DNA of 64,000 nucleotides, taken from assembly GCA_943787445.1 (NCBI GenBank), contig CALSML010000003.1:40256-104255 (forward strand), given 5' to 3'. Shown one piece after another: positions 10,051 through 19,714 of this stretch (the first letter of the stretch is position 1; every line of letters begins with the position of its first letter). The notes under the pieces are model-generated. The model saw only the letters and a list, made by a program, of their open reading frames with translations, was not told where the DNA came from and did not search any database. The DNA is from an uncultured Alphaproteobacteria bacterium (GTDB lineage: Bacteria > Pseudomonadota > Alphaproteobacteria > UBA6615). A program made the position numbers and the translations under genes.

Positions 10051-10992
10051 ATGGCAATGTACAACTTGCCACCTCTCAACGGTTTGCGCGCATTTGAAGC
10101 AGCTGCCAGAAATCTAAGTTTTGCAAAGGCCGCTGCAGAACTGAATGTCACGCCAGCTGCGGTAAGCCATCAAATCAGATCACTCGAGCGCACTGTGGGC
10201 GTCAGGTTGTTTCGCAGGCTCAATCGGTCCATCGTTCTGACCGATGCTGGTGCACGGACATATCCCGGAATCAAAGCCAGCTTTGAAGAGTTGCATCGCG
10301 CGGTCGGGCGTATTGGTGCGCCCGATCGTGCAGACAGGGTCGTGATCGCCACAATCTCTCCACACTTCGCCGCCAAGTGGCTTGTTCCTCGGCTGTCACG
10401 TTTCATCGAACGCCACCCGGAAATTGATTTACGCATTGCTGCCAGCAACGCGGTTATCGATCTGACGACCGACAAGGCAGATGTCGCCATCCGTTACAAT
10501 CTGGGGAATAACAATGGGCTCGTTGCAGATAAGCTCATGGACGAAGCTGTTACACCGATGGTCAGTCCCAAGCTGTTGAGTGGACCATCACCCATTCACT
10601 CTCCCGCAGACCTGCAAAATCATGCCCTGATCCATGACGACACGCTGCTTCGACACTGGCCGGACAGCCCGGCCTGGTCAAAATGGCTGGACCTGGCCGG
10701 TTATCCTGAACTCGATGTGAACACTGGCTTGCATTTCGATCACTCGGACCATTGCATCGACGCGGCAATTCAGGGGGCCGGCGTTGTTCTCGGCCGTCGG
10801 GCCATGTCGAGCCGGGATATCGAACTGGGCCACCTGGTCGCGCCGTTCGATCTCGATCTCCCATTTCAGGGTGGTATTTACAGTGTCACTACTGAGCGGA
10901 AATCGGAAAACCCGGATATCCGCGCCTTTCGCGACTGGTTGCGTGAAGAAGCATCTCAGACCCCCATGGGCACGCAGATGCCCATCCGGTGA
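10051..10992 (+). CDS. LysR family transcriptional regulator (GcvA-like)
   Basis: PPLNGLRAFEAAARNLSFAKAAAELNVTPAAVSHQIRSLERTVGVRLFRRLNRSIVLTDAG: LysR HTH. Confidence 0.9.
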   Translation: MAMYNLPPLNGLRAFEAAARNLSFAKAAAELNVTPAAVSHQIRSLERTVGVRLFRRLNRSIVLTDAGARTYPGIKASFEELHRAVGRIGAPDRADRVVIATISPHFAAKWLVPRLSRFIERHPEIDLRIAASNAVIDLTTDKADVAIRYNLGNNNGLVADKLMDEAVTPMVSPKLLSGPSPIHSPADLQNHALIHDDTLLRHWPDSPAWSKWLDLAGYPELDVNTGLHFDHSDHCIDAAIQGAGVVLGRRAMSSRDIELGHLVAPFDLDLPFQGGIYSVTTERKSENPDIRAFRDWLREEASQTPMGTQMPIR

Positions 10993-11095
10993 CACTGGTT
11001 GCAGCAAGGCAGTAACTCGCGCATGCTCCCTCACCTGCGGACACAACCTGTTGTCTGATTTCTGTCTGCAAACTTCCACGCACCTTTAGAGAGCC

Positions 11096-11962
11096 ATGAC
11101 ACAAACCTTTGACCGTGCCGCCGACGATCTGGGCAATATTGTCAGTCTCGAACATGTTAATGTCTGCGTGCCTGACCAGTCCCTCGCGACCTCATTTTAC
11201 ATATCGGCCCTCGGCCTCACCCGTGACCCCTACATGATGACCGGGGTGGATAATATGTGGGCCAATATCGGCGCCAGTCAGTTTCACCTTCCCTCACGCG
11301 GAACGCAGGTTTTACGAGGATTTACCGGACTGGTCTTGCCGTGGTTTGACACTCTTACCACACGTCTTGAACAGGCTGCAGGCCTGCTAGAAGGCACACA
11401 ATTTTCGTTCGAAGTGCACAATGCCTTCATCGATGTGACCTGCCCGTGGGGCAACCGCATCCGCTGTCACCCGGCGGGTCCCGAATTCGGAACCATGACT
11501 GTGGGCATGCCCTATGTCGTAGTTGATGTGTCCGTCGGTGCGGCTGCTGCAATAGCCACATTCTATGAAACGATTTTGGCAGCCCCCACCACCATCACCA
11601 CATTCGATAAGTCAGTGGCTGCAAAAGTGACTGTCGGCGCCGAACAGAACCTCTATTTCCGGGAAACCGATGGCCCGTTGCCGGAGTTCGATGGGCACCA
11701 CATCCAGATCTACATTTCGGACTTTTCAGGCCCCCACAATCGCCTGCTCGAATTCGACCTGATCACGGAAGAATCCGATGCCCATCAATATCGCTTCGAG
11801 GATATTCTGGACTTGGAAACCGGTCAGAAGGTTTTCACGCTGGAACACGAAGTTCGCAGTCTGAAACATCCGCTTTATGCACGCCCGCTGATCAATCGGA
11901 ATCCGGCCCAGATGATCATGAACTACATTCCCGGTCAGGACGCGCTCTACCCAAACCGCTAA
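11096..11962 (+). CDS. VOC family (glyoxalase/dioxygenase-like) protein
   Basis: SLEHVNVCVPDQSLATSFYISALGLTRDPYMM... VOC betaalphabetabetabeta-type start. Confidence 0.65.
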   Translation: MTQTFDRAADDLGNIVSLEHVNVCVPDQSLATSFYISALGLTRDPYMMTGVDNMWANIGASQFHLPSRGTQVLRGFTGLVLPWFDTLTTRLEQAAGLLEGTQFSFEVHNAFIDVTCPWGNRIRCHPAGPEFGTMTVGMPYVVVDVSVGAAAAIATFYETILAAPTTITTFDKSVAAKVTVGAEQNLYFRETDGPLPEFDGHHIQIYISDFSGPHNRLLEFDLITEESDAHQYRFEDILDLETGQKVFTLEHEVRSLKHPLYARPLINRNPAQMIMNYIPGQDALYPNR

Positions 11963-11983
11963 ACATAGGGGCCACCGGTGCGC

Positions 11984-12400
11984 CTAATTCTGCCCCGGAA
12001 AGGTGACAAGCAATCCGTCGCCGTCAAGCTGTTGCCCGGTGATCAGTCTGTAGAACACGAACATCGTGTGGATCCCATCCACAATGATGAGAACAAATCC
12101 CAGAAGAAACAATCCCGGACCTGCTGCCGACGCCCCCAGCACAAAACAGGCGATCGCTCCGATCACGAGGCCCAGGTCGAACAGTCCATGCAGAACGTTC
12201 CCCAGATAGAAATGGTGAATGCCCAGAGTCCCGAATATGCCGCACAGGACAACGGCGACGCCGAAACTTTTCGGACTGGCGGCAATCGGCGTGTGGTCTT
12301 GCCCCGGCTCGGTAGCCCCGCAATCCGAACAGCGTCCGTCACGCGTTTTGATTGCCGTCCCGCATCGGTAGCAAAAGGCGAATACGGTCCGATCAATCAA
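11984..12400 (-). CDS. TM2 domain protein with N-terminal zinc ribbon
   Basis: CYRCGTAIKTRDGRCSDCG ... VAVVLCGIFGTLGIHHFYLGNVLHGLFDLG. Confidence 0.75.
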   Translation of the reverse strand: MIDRTVFAFCYRCGTAIKTRDGRCSDCGATEPGQDHTPIAASPKSFGVAVVLCGIFGTLGIHHFYLGNVLHGLFDLGLVIGAIACFVLGASAAGPGLFLLGFVLIIVDGIHTMFVFYRLITGQQLDGDGLLVTFPGQN

Positions 12401-12432
12401 GACTGCACTCCATCATCAAACTTCAACCGGTG

Positions 12433-12831
12433 CTATCGGCGAAGAGGGAGCCCCTGTTTGTCCCGGAACGATCCAATGAGAATCATCACGAAATCAATCA
12501 GCGTCCAGATACCCAGCCCACCAAATGTGAGAATCATCAGGATGCCGGTTCCGATCTTTCCGACGTAGAAACGATGAATTCCAAACCCGCCTAGAAAGAA
12601 ACAAAGCAAGGCTGCGGGCACCATACTCTTGGTCGAGATGCCTTCCTGAGCCAGGGCATTTGGCGCGCCGCATTTCACGCAGGTTGCTGCATTTGCAGCG
12701 ATCTGTTCGCCGCATGTCGTGCAATGGATCATGCCGGCGCTGCTGTGCGGTGCTGATTCACTCGAAGGCAGAGCATCAGACGTTGCGGCAACTTCCTTCG
12801 ACTCTCCGTCAGGTTGATTCGCGTCGGTCAT
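12433..12831 (-). CDS. TM2 domain protein with zinc ribbon
   Basis: IHCTTCGEQIAANAATCVKCGAPN ... ALLCFFLGGFGIHRFYVGKIGTGILMILTFGGLGIWTLIDFVMI; start 12831 with GGGGGAAATC RBS. Confidence 0.85.
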   Translation of the reverse strand: MTDANQPDGESKEVAATSDALPSSESAPHSSAGMIHCTTCGEQIAANAATCVKCGAPNALAQEGISTKSMVPAALLCFFLGGFGIHRFYVGKIGTGILMILTFGGLGIWTLIDFVMILIGSFRDKQGLPLRR

Positions 12832-12997
12832 GATTTCCCCCTCTTCGATGTTGCATTTTCGCTGGATCAATCAGCATGATGATTTGCAAGCGATACAAAG
12901 GCAATATGCAAACTCGGCTTCAGAATGCCGTATGCTAGGTAAGCAGAGCCGACCCAGACACCAAAAAAACAACAAAGACCACCTAGGGGACACAAAA

Positions 12998-13690
12998 ATG
13001 CACATCATCGATCTCAGCCGCGAGCTTCACCACCGAGCACCGGCACATCCGTCACATCCCCCTGTGGTTATCACTGTGTGGAATGACCACCAAGAGATCA
13101 AACGGGCCGGCAACACCGAATTCACATCCAAATCTCTTTCGATTTCCATGAGCGATCATTCCGGCACCCATGTGGATGCGCCGGTTCATTTCAATCCAAG
13201 CCCGGACGCGCCTTCGATTGACGAAATACCGCTGGAAAATTTCTATACAGAAGCCATTTGCCTCGACCTGAGCCCAGCACCGCGCAAACACGAAGCCACG
13301 GTTGCAGAGATGGAAGCGGCTCTAAAAGCCTCTGGCGAAACCATTAAAAAGGGCGACACGGTCATGATCCACATGGGCATCCACAACGAGCTTTTTGGTT
13401 CACCGGCCTATGTACATGACTTCCCGGGCCTGTCCGTAGAGGCGGTACACTGGCTTGCCGATCATGAGATCACCATGTTTGGAGTCGAAGCCGTCAGCCC
13501 CGCGCCAGAAGGCGAACCCAACTATCTGGCCCATCTGGCCTGTGCAGAGCGCGGCATCACCCACATGGAGTGCCTGATGAATCTCGACAAGCTTGTCGGC
13601 AAGGGCCGGTTTCGGTTTGCCGGTTTTCCGCTGAAAATCAAGGGCGGAACGGCCAGCCCAATCCGTGCCGTTGCCATCTTCGAGGACTAG
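12998..13690 (+). CDS. Cyclase/kynurenine formamidase-like family protein
   Basis: MHIIDLSRELHHRAPAHPSHPPV...SDHSGTHVDAPVHF: HxGTHxDxPxH motif. Confidence 0.85.
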   Translation: MHIIDLSRELHHRAPAHPSHPPVVITVWNDHQEIKRAGNTEFTSKSLSISMSDHSGTHVDAPVHFNPSPDAPSIDEIPLENFYTEAICLDLSPAPRKHEATVAEMEAALKASGETIKKGDTVMIHMGIHNELFGSPAYVHDFPGLSVEAVHWLADHEITMFGVEAVSPAPEGEPNYLAHLACAERGITHMECLMNLDKLVGKGRFRFAGFPLKIKGGTASPIRAVAIFED

Positions 13691-13764
13691 AAGAGAGATT
13701 CCGCAAACATAGTGAAAGACATATGTTGCGAATTGAGCGGGGTTTGTTATAACCCGCGCGCAAT

Positions 13765-13840
13765 TCCGGTGTAGCTCAGTTGGTAGAGCAGCTGACTGTT
13801 AATCAGCGGGTCACAGGTTCGAGTCCTGTCGCCGGAGCCA
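13765..13840 (+). tRNA. tRNA-Asn (anticodon GTT)
   Basis: tccggtgtagctcagttggtagagcagctgactgttaatcagcgggtcacaggttcgagtcctgtcgccggagcca: full cloverleaf, GTT anticodon, encoded CCA. Confidence 0.96.
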
Positions 13841-13847
13841 GTTTCTG

Positions 13848-13880
13848 AAAGGCCGATCTCAACCGAGGTCGGCCTTTCTT
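13848..13880 (+). terminator. Rho-independent-like terminator after tRNA-Asn
   Basis: aaaggccga..tcggccttt hairpin followed by ctt. Confidence 0.65.
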
Positions 13881-14017
13881 CGTTCCATCTGTGCGTTTTC
13901 GTCACAAAGATTTTCACTCTCGACAGCACAAAACGACTCGAATCGAAGACCCCTTGTGGGACAATTACATTCGAAATTAGATGCCGGTTAGCGGCACAAG
14001 GATAATCGGGGACTACA

Positions 14018-14512
14018 ATGCACCAGCAGACTGCCGCTCGAAGACTATCTGGCGCATTCCGCGCCGATGTTGCGTCGGATATACGCGGCCATGTGATTGA
14101 ACTGGGTCTGGCGTATTGGACGTCGAAAATGACCGAGGGCCGCCTCCCGGCGCGCCGTGATATCGAACCGCTCGATATTCCCGAATTGCTGCCGCAGATT
14201 CTGCTGCTCTATGTTTCACGAGATCCATGGGATTTCCGGTTCCGCCTCATCGGCACCAATGTCGTCTACCACCTCTCTCAGGACTGGACCGGGTCGTCGT
14301 TCAGCGAAATCGAGCATATGGCAGCACCCAGCCGCATATTCAGTGCCTATGTGGAAGTTTCCAACAGCGGTGAACCGTTGCGGAGCCAGACCCTCTATGT
14401 CGGACCGCATGTGAATTATGTGACGGCTGAAAATATTATTCTTCCTCTGGCGGACGATGGCGAAACTGTCGACAAGTTGCTGGTCTTCGTCGAGCACTTC
14501 GCAAAAAGCTGA
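14018..14512 (+). CDS. PAS domain-containing protein (PAS_5-like)
   Basis: YWTSKMTEGRLPARRDIEPLDIPELLPQILLLYVSRDPWDFRFRLIGTNVV. Confidence 0.7.
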   Translation: MHQQTAARRLSGAFRADVASDIRGHVIELGLAYWTSKMTEGRLPARRDIEPLDIPELLPQILLLYVSRDPWDFRFRLIGTNVVYHLSQDWTGSSFSEIEHMAAPSRIFSAYVEVSNSGEPLRSQTLYVGPHVNYVTAENIILPLADDGETVDKLLVFVEHFAKS

Positions 14513-14591
14513 GCCTCCCCTCGCCGGAGGTCCCCGCATGCTTGCCCAAACCTGTTCCGAACAGGATTTTAGAGATCATCGGAGAGAACCG

Positions 14592-15494
14592 TCAGCTCTC
14601 CACCAACTCGCGGGCGCTCCGGCGAACCCGCTCACGGTGCAGAATATAAATCCCGCTGGCAGCGATGATTGCCGCACCTATAAACGTCCACAAATCCGGG
14701 AAGTCGCCGAAGAAGGTGAGTCCCAAGATCGTCGCCCAGACCAGCTCGGTATAGGCAAATGGTGCAACCAGCGGCGCCTCGGCGCGCTGGTAGGCAAGAA
14801 TGATAGCCCAATGCCCAAGACCACCCAGAAGACCAGCCCCGGCCAACATTCCCCACTCCTGGAGGGTTGGCGTTTGCCAGAAAAATGGCACGATGGCTGA
14901 CATCACCACACCGCCGACGATCGCGGTGTAGAACACGGAATTGATCGGATCCGTGCGATGACTGATCAGTCTCGTGATGATCTGATACACGGCGTAGAAG
15001 ACTGTGACTGCGATCGGCAGAAATGCCGCCAGTTGGAAAATCCCACTGCCCGGTCGAATGATGACCAGCATGCCCAGAAACCCGACGAACACAGCAATCC
15101 AGCGTCTCACGCCAACCCTTTCACCCAAAAACGGGACAGACAGTGCCGTGATCAGCAGCGGCGCAATGAAGGTGATGGCAACCGCATCTGCCAGCGGCAT
15201 AAATCCAACAGCTGTGAACATGCAGGCTGTTGCCAACAGGACCAGAATTGAACGCGCGATCTGCAGGCCTTTATCCGAGCCCGACAACAATGTGGGAATT
15301 CGCTTCGGGAAGAGACACAGCACGATGATGGTATGGAAAAAATAGCGACCCCAGATGATTTCCGCGAGCGGCAGTTCGGCAATCCTGAGTTCCTTGACGA
15401 AGGTATTCATCGCCGCGAAGCAGGCGACGGCAAAACACATCATCAGAACCCCGCGGATGGGGGCATCGGTGGGACGTGATTTTTTCACCGTCAT
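14592..15494 (-). CDS. DMT (EamA) family transporter
   Basis: Ten hydrophobic segments; GVLMMCFAVACFAAMNTFVKEL...YTELVWATILGLTFFGDFPDLWTFIGAAIIAASGIYI; likely start MTVKK. Confidence 0.8.
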   Translation of the reverse strand: MTVKKSRPTDAPIRGVLMMCFAVACFAAMNTFVKELRIAELPLAEIIWGRYFFHTIIVLCLFPKRIPTLLSGSDKGLQIARSILVLLATACMFTAVGFMPLADAVAITFIAPLLITALSVPFLGERVGVRRWIAVFVGFLGMLVIIRPGSGIFQLAAFLPIAVTVFYAVYQIITRLISHRTDPINSVFYTAIVGGVVMSAIVPFFWQTPTLQEWGMLAGAGLLGGLGHWAIILAYQRAEAPLVAPFAYTELVWATILGLTFFGDFPDLWTFIGAAIIAASGIYILHRERVRRSARELVES

Positions 15495-15597
15495 TTTAAT
15501 AGCTGACCTGATCGGAGATCGATTGTCGGAACAGGGCTGTTCACTCCACCCCATTTCACGACAAACTAGGCGCAACACGCACCCGAAAGGAAGAACG

Positions 15598-15939
15598 ATG
15601 AGCAAAGATTATCCAGCAATTTCAGATGCGCAGGACAAACGCGCGGCTGAACTCTTCCGGGCCGCACCGGACATCATGCGCGGACATCGCACCGTCACGC
15701 AGGCCGCGCAAACCCCCAAAGCCCTCGACGTCAAAACAACGGAATTGATGGCTCTGGCGGTCGCCATTGTTCAACGATGTGAAGGCTGTGTGGTGTTTCA
15801 TACGAAACAGGCTCTCTCTCACGGGGCGACACGCGAAGAGCTTTGCGATGCGATAGCTGTTGCGATCGAAATGGGTGGAGGACCAGCAACGGTCTACGGC
15901 GCAGATGCCCTGGCAGCTTATGACAGTTTTTCTGGTTAG
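15598..15939 (+). CDS. Carboxymuconolactone decarboxylase/AhpD-like protein
   Basis: ELMALAVAIVQRCEGCVVFHTKQALSHGATREELCDAIAVAIEMGGGPA: CxxCxxxH motif. Confidence 0.85.
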   Translation: MSKDYPAISDAQDKRAAELFRAAPDIMRGHRTVTQAAQTPKALDVKTTELMALAVAIVQRCEGCVVFHTKQALSHGATREELCDAIAVAIEMGGGPATVYGADALAAYDSFSG

Positions 15940-15998
15940 CCGCTTACCATCAAACCTTGGAATTGTGACGACTCAATGCGGGTTGATACGCCTAGGCC

Positions 15999-16490
15999 AT
16001 GGCTCACATTAAAATCCGTCGTCCTGTCCTCTGGTTGTCGCTTTCGGCGGCACTGGTTCTGACGGCCTGTACGCAAGGTGCGAAACTGCAACCCACCTCG
16101 ACGGCAGACCAGACACAGATCGAGAAAAGCTTCGCGCTGCTCACTGACATTCCCATACCGCCGAATGCCACGCTCGATGTGGAACGATCACTGATTCTCG
16201 GCGATCTGGATCGCTGGACCGGTCGCATCATTCTCAATGTCGGGCAAGCTGCCCCCCAGACATTCGCGCTCTATCAGAACCAGATGAGCAATTTCGGATG
16301 GGAACCCATCATGAGCGTGCAAGCGGAGGTCAGTGTCCTGTCCTTCACCCGCGCCGAACGTGCGGCCACCGTCCAGATCGAAAAACGCACCCTTGGTGGC
16401 AGCACCGTTTCCGTCACGGTCGCCCCGCGTCATTCAGGTGGTTCCGTGACCCCGCCTCCCGTTCAGTCAGCCCCGGCACCCGCGCGCTAG
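15999..16490 (+). CDS. Putative lipoprotein of unknown function
   Basis: Signal with lipobox-like LVLTACTQG. Confidence 0.6.
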   Translation: MAHIKIRRPVLWLSLSAALVLTACTQGAKLQPTSTADQTQIEKSFALLTDIPIPPNATLDVERSLILGDLDRWTGRIILNVGQAAPQTFALYQNQMSNFGWEPIMSVQAEVSVLSFTRAERAATVQIEKRTLGGSTVSVTVAPRHSGGSVTPPPVQSAPAPAR

Positions 16491-16987
16491 TTGCCAGCAA
16501 GTGTGCTCAGTCGTTTCGTGGCCCAGGTTGAAGCCAGAACGGCGCCGGAGAACACGATCGCGCCCACCTGAATATCCGCGCTTGTCAGCAAACGCCCATC
16601 AGCGACAAGTACAATCAATGCAATGATGAAGACGTCGAGCATCGACCATTTCGATAAAAATGCCAGCCAGCCAATTACCGGGCGCGCATAAGCATCGGTC
16701 GCGTCCAAGATAAACCAGAGGGCCAGTCCCGTGATGATCTTCACCACCGGAAACGCGACCGAGAACAGGAATGTGATGACGAACAGAAACCAGTCGCCAT
16801 CATCGAGAAAAGCGAGAACACTCTCGATCAGCGACAGATCCCGGGAAAAGAAAAGCGAGCGAACCGTGATAGCGGGCAGCAGCAGCCCCACGACAAGCGC
16901 CACGAGGGACGCAGCCAGAACAAACCCCACGGACCGGTCTATTCCCGTGGCACGTCGCGACAATGGGCCGGACAAGTTCGATCTCAT
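16487..16987 (-). CDS. Paraquat-inducible protein A (PqiA) family membrane protein
   Basis: GLLLPAITVRSLFFSRDLSLIESV...VAFPVVKIITGLALWF...GWLAFLSKWSMLDVFIIALIVL; alternative upstream starts possible. Confidence 0.7.
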   Translation of the reverse strand: MRSNLSGPLSRRATGIDRSVGFVLAASLVALVVGLLLPAITVRSLFFSRDLSLIESVLAFLDDGDWFLFVITFLFSVAFPVVKIITGLALWFILDATDAYARPVIGWLAFLSKWSMLDVFIIALIVLVADGRLLTSADIQVGAIVFSGAVLASTWATKRLSTLAGN

Positions 16988-17140
16988 GGCGTGAAAACTC
17001 CGGTCAACTTCGCTTAGCGCGATGTTTTGCCCGGTTTTGATTGCCCATAGCAAGACAAGACACGCATACATCGACCGAAACTAGGCCGCCGGGTCACAGT
17101 GGCCGTCCACACACTTAAATCTTCACGAGGGAACATTCAC

Positions 17141-18169
17141 ATGGCTCAACATCAAAATCGCCGCGTCATCTTGAAGGAGCGCGCCACCGGTTTGCCAAAG
17201 CCGGAGTTGTTCGAGACTGTCGAAGATGATGCGCCCTCTCCCGGTCCCGGAGAGGTACTGATCAACAATGTCTACGTATCGGCCGACCCCGGCATGAAGG
17301 GCTGGATTAGTGTCGCCCGCAACTACGCCAGTGTGGAAACAGGAACGACCATGAAAGCTTTCAGCGTGGGCGTGGTTGTGGAATCCAACCATCCTGATGT
17401 GCGGGAAGGTCAGGTTGTTGCCGCCAATACCGGATGGGCGGAATATGTTGTCGCGGATCCCGAGAGCCCCACATTTCGCACGGTGAATCCTGACGATGCC
17501 CCGATCTCGACGGCGCTTGGCATTCTGGGCATCAACGGCTTCACCGCCTATTGCGGTCTTCTGGAAGTGGGCCAGCCAAAGCCCGGCGACACCGTTGTCG
17601 TTTCCACTGCGGCCGGTGCCGTGGGCAGCGCCGTTGGCCAGATTGCAAAGATCAAGGGTTGTCGCACGGTCGGCATTGCAGGCGGACCGGAGAAGACTGC
17701 CTTGTGCACCGAGGTTTTCGGATTTGACGCCGCGATCGACTACAAGGCGACCGATGACATGGATGCGGCCCTACGCGCGTCCTGCCCGGACGGGGTGGAT
17801 GTCTATTACGACAATGTTGGCGGTACGACCCTCGATATACTGCTCGGACAGATCAATCTGCACGGCCGGGTCGTGATCTGCGGGACTGCGGCAACCGAAT
17901 CCTGGATTCCTCAGCCCGCCGGCCTGCGCCCGGAACGCAATCTGCTGGTGAACCGTATCCGGATGGAGGGCTTCCTGACCTTTGATTTTGTCAAACAGTA
18001 TCCTCAGGCCCACACCGACCTCCTGCAGTGGCTCAAGGATGGCAAACTAGCCTATCGCGAGGATATCGCTGAAGGTCTGGAAACCGCGCCAGCCGGGCTT
18101 GCTGGTCTCTACGCTGGCACGAACAAGGGCCGGCAGCTCATCCGCGTGCGGCCCGATCCGTTCGTCTAG
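17141..18169 (+). CDS. NADP-dependent MDR oxidoreductase (CurA/leukotriene reductase-like)
   Basis: NRRVILKERATGLPKPELFETVED...VSADPGMKGWI...VVSTAAGAVGSAVGQIAKIKGCRTVGIAGG...DVYYDNVGG. Confidence 0.85.
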   Translation: MAQHQNRRVILKERATGLPKPELFETVEDDAPSPGPGEVLINNVYVSADPGMKGWISVARNYASVETGTTMKAFSVGVVVESNHPDVREGQVVAANTGWAEYVVADPESPTFRTVNPDDAPISTALGILGINGFTAYCGLLEVGQPKPGDTVVVSTAAGAVGSAVGQIAKIKGCRTVGIAGGPEKTALCTEVFGFDAAIDYKATDDMDAALRASCPDGVDVYYDNVGGTTLDILLGQINLHGRVVICGTAATESWIPQPAGLRPERNLLVNRIRMEGFLTFDFVKQYPQAHTDLLQWLKDGKLAYREDIAEGLETAPAGLAGLYAGTNKGRQLIRVRPDPFV

Positions 18170-18663
18170 CTGCGGCGCGGTGCGATAGCCTGTTCTTCGA
18201 CGCGAATGCGCCAGACCAGCACAAGCGCATTGGCAATCCCGAACACAACGGACAGCTCCCAGACACCTGCAATCAATGGCACCACGATCAGTTCCGCTTC
18301 CACGATCAGATAGTTAGGGTGACGGACCAGACGAAACGGCCCACGTTTGACAAGGGGTTGCCCCGGTACCGTGATCACGCGGGTCGTCCAGTAACGGCCA
18401 AGCGATGTCAGCACCCAGACCCGGCCCAGTTGCAGCGCAATGAAGATCACCAGCAACACCGGATTGATGGTTGCTTCAGCAGGCACGAAGACAATCAGGC
18501 TGACCAGCCAGGCTGCATGAAGCGCTACGATCAAGGGGTAGTGGTTCGCCCCGTGTTCGACACCGCCATTGGCCAGAAGCCGTTTCGTGTTCACCCGGGC
18601 GATCATCAGTTCGATGAGCCGCTGCACCACAATGAGTGCGACAAGCAGATACCAGATGCTCAT
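18166..18663 (-). CDS. Isoprenylcysteine carboxyl methyltransferase (ICMT) family protein
   Basis: MSIWYLLVALIVVQRLIELMIARVNTKRLLANGG...GPFRLVRHPNYLIVEAELIVVPL; 4-bp overlap with the PKS gene. Confidence 0.8.
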   Translation of the reverse strand: MSIWYLLVALIVVQRLIELMIARVNTKRLLANGGVEHGANHYPLIVALHAAWLVSLIVFVPAEATINPVLLVIFIALQLGRVWVLTSLGRYWTTRVITVPGQPLVKRGPFRLVRHPNYLIVEAELIVVPLIAGVWELSVVFGIANALVLVWRIRVEEQAIAPRRS

Positions 18664-19706
18664 GACGCCTCCAGCAGTGCGAAAGTCGCCGTAAAACCGG
18701 GCCCAAGTGCCGACATCAACCAGTGCCCCGGTGTCCCGTCCTTCATGGTCTCCGCGAGCACGAACATGGCCGTCGCCGCGGACATATTACCGTTCTGGCG
18801 TAACACCTCACGGGCGGTCGTCAGCTCGCCTGGCGGCAATTCGTAGAGTTCCTCGAGGGCATCGAGGACTTTGGCGCCGCCCGGATGGCAGGCATGTCGC
18901 GCGATATCTCCCACGGTCAGGCCCTGATTAGACAGAAACGCCTTGGCGGGTGCCCCCAGCTGAGAGCGGACCAGATGCGGGATGTCCCGCGAAAACAGAA
19001 CCCTCAGCCCGTCATCACCGATCTCCCAACCCATCACATCAAGGGAATCGTTCCAGGTGTGCTCCCCCCAGGCCTTAACCGCCGGCCCTTCGAACCCGCA
19101 GCCCAGCAAAGCGCCCGCGGCCCCATCCCCGAACAGAGCGGTGGCAATGATGTTGCTCTTGGAAATGTCATTTACCCGGAACGTCAATCCGCAAAGCTCA
19201 ACAACCAGAAACAGCACACAACTGTCCGGGCGCGTCATCGCGAGCTGTGCCGCGCGGGCCAGCCCCGTTACGCCGCCGCCGCAACCCAGTCCGAATATCG
19301 GCAGACGTTGCACATCCCGGCGGAACGGCAGGCGCTCGAGCAACAGAGCATCGAGGCTGGGCGTTGCCACCCCGGTCGTGGACACGACCACAAGTCCGTC
19401 CACATCTTTTGCCGTGATGCCGCACTCGGCGAAGAGCTTTTCCGTAACTTCCGCCAGCAGATCGACTGCATTCTCGATGAACAGGTCATTGCGTTCGGAA
19501 AACGGATGGGACTGCGCGTACCAGTCAATCGGCACGCAGGAATGACGCGTTTCGATCGCAGCATTGCGATAGGCGTCGGTGAAGCGATCAAAACCCGGAA
19601 TATCGGGCGCGAATATTTCCCGCGATCGCTCGATCACCTCCGACTGTTCGAGAACATGCGGGGGACAGGCTGTGGCCACTGCGGCGATACGAGCTTGAGG
19701 CAACAT
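18660..19706 (-). CDS. Type III polyketide synthase (chalcone synthase-like)
   Basis: FGLGCGGGVTGLARAAQLAMTRPDSCVLFLVVELCGLTF...ACHPGGAKVLDALEE...LRQNGNMSAATAMFVL: Cys, His and Asn catalytic motifs. Confidence 0.9.
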   Translation of the reverse strand: MLPQARIAAVATACPPHVLEQSEVIERSREIFAPDIPGFDRFTDAYRNAAIETRHSCVPIDWYAQSHPFSERNDLFIENAVDLLAEVTEKLFAECGITAKDVDGLVVVSTTGVATPSLDALLLERLPFRRDVQRLPIFGLGCGGGVTGLARAAQLAMTRPDSCVLFLVVELCGLTFRVNDISKSNIIATALFGDGAAGALLGCGFEGPAVKAWGEHTWNDSLDVMGWEIGDDGLRVLFSRDIPHLVRSQLGAPAKAFLSNQGLTVGDIARHACHPGGAKVLDALEELYELPPGELTTAREVLRQNGNMSAATAMFVLAETMKDGTPGHWLMSALGPGFTATFALLEAS

Positions 19707-19714
19707 AAATCTTC

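Noticed and set aside
13747-13929. ORF ...GDRTRTCDPLINSQLLYQLSYTGIARGL
   Set aside because: Antisense translation of tRNA-Asn, another common spurious ORF.
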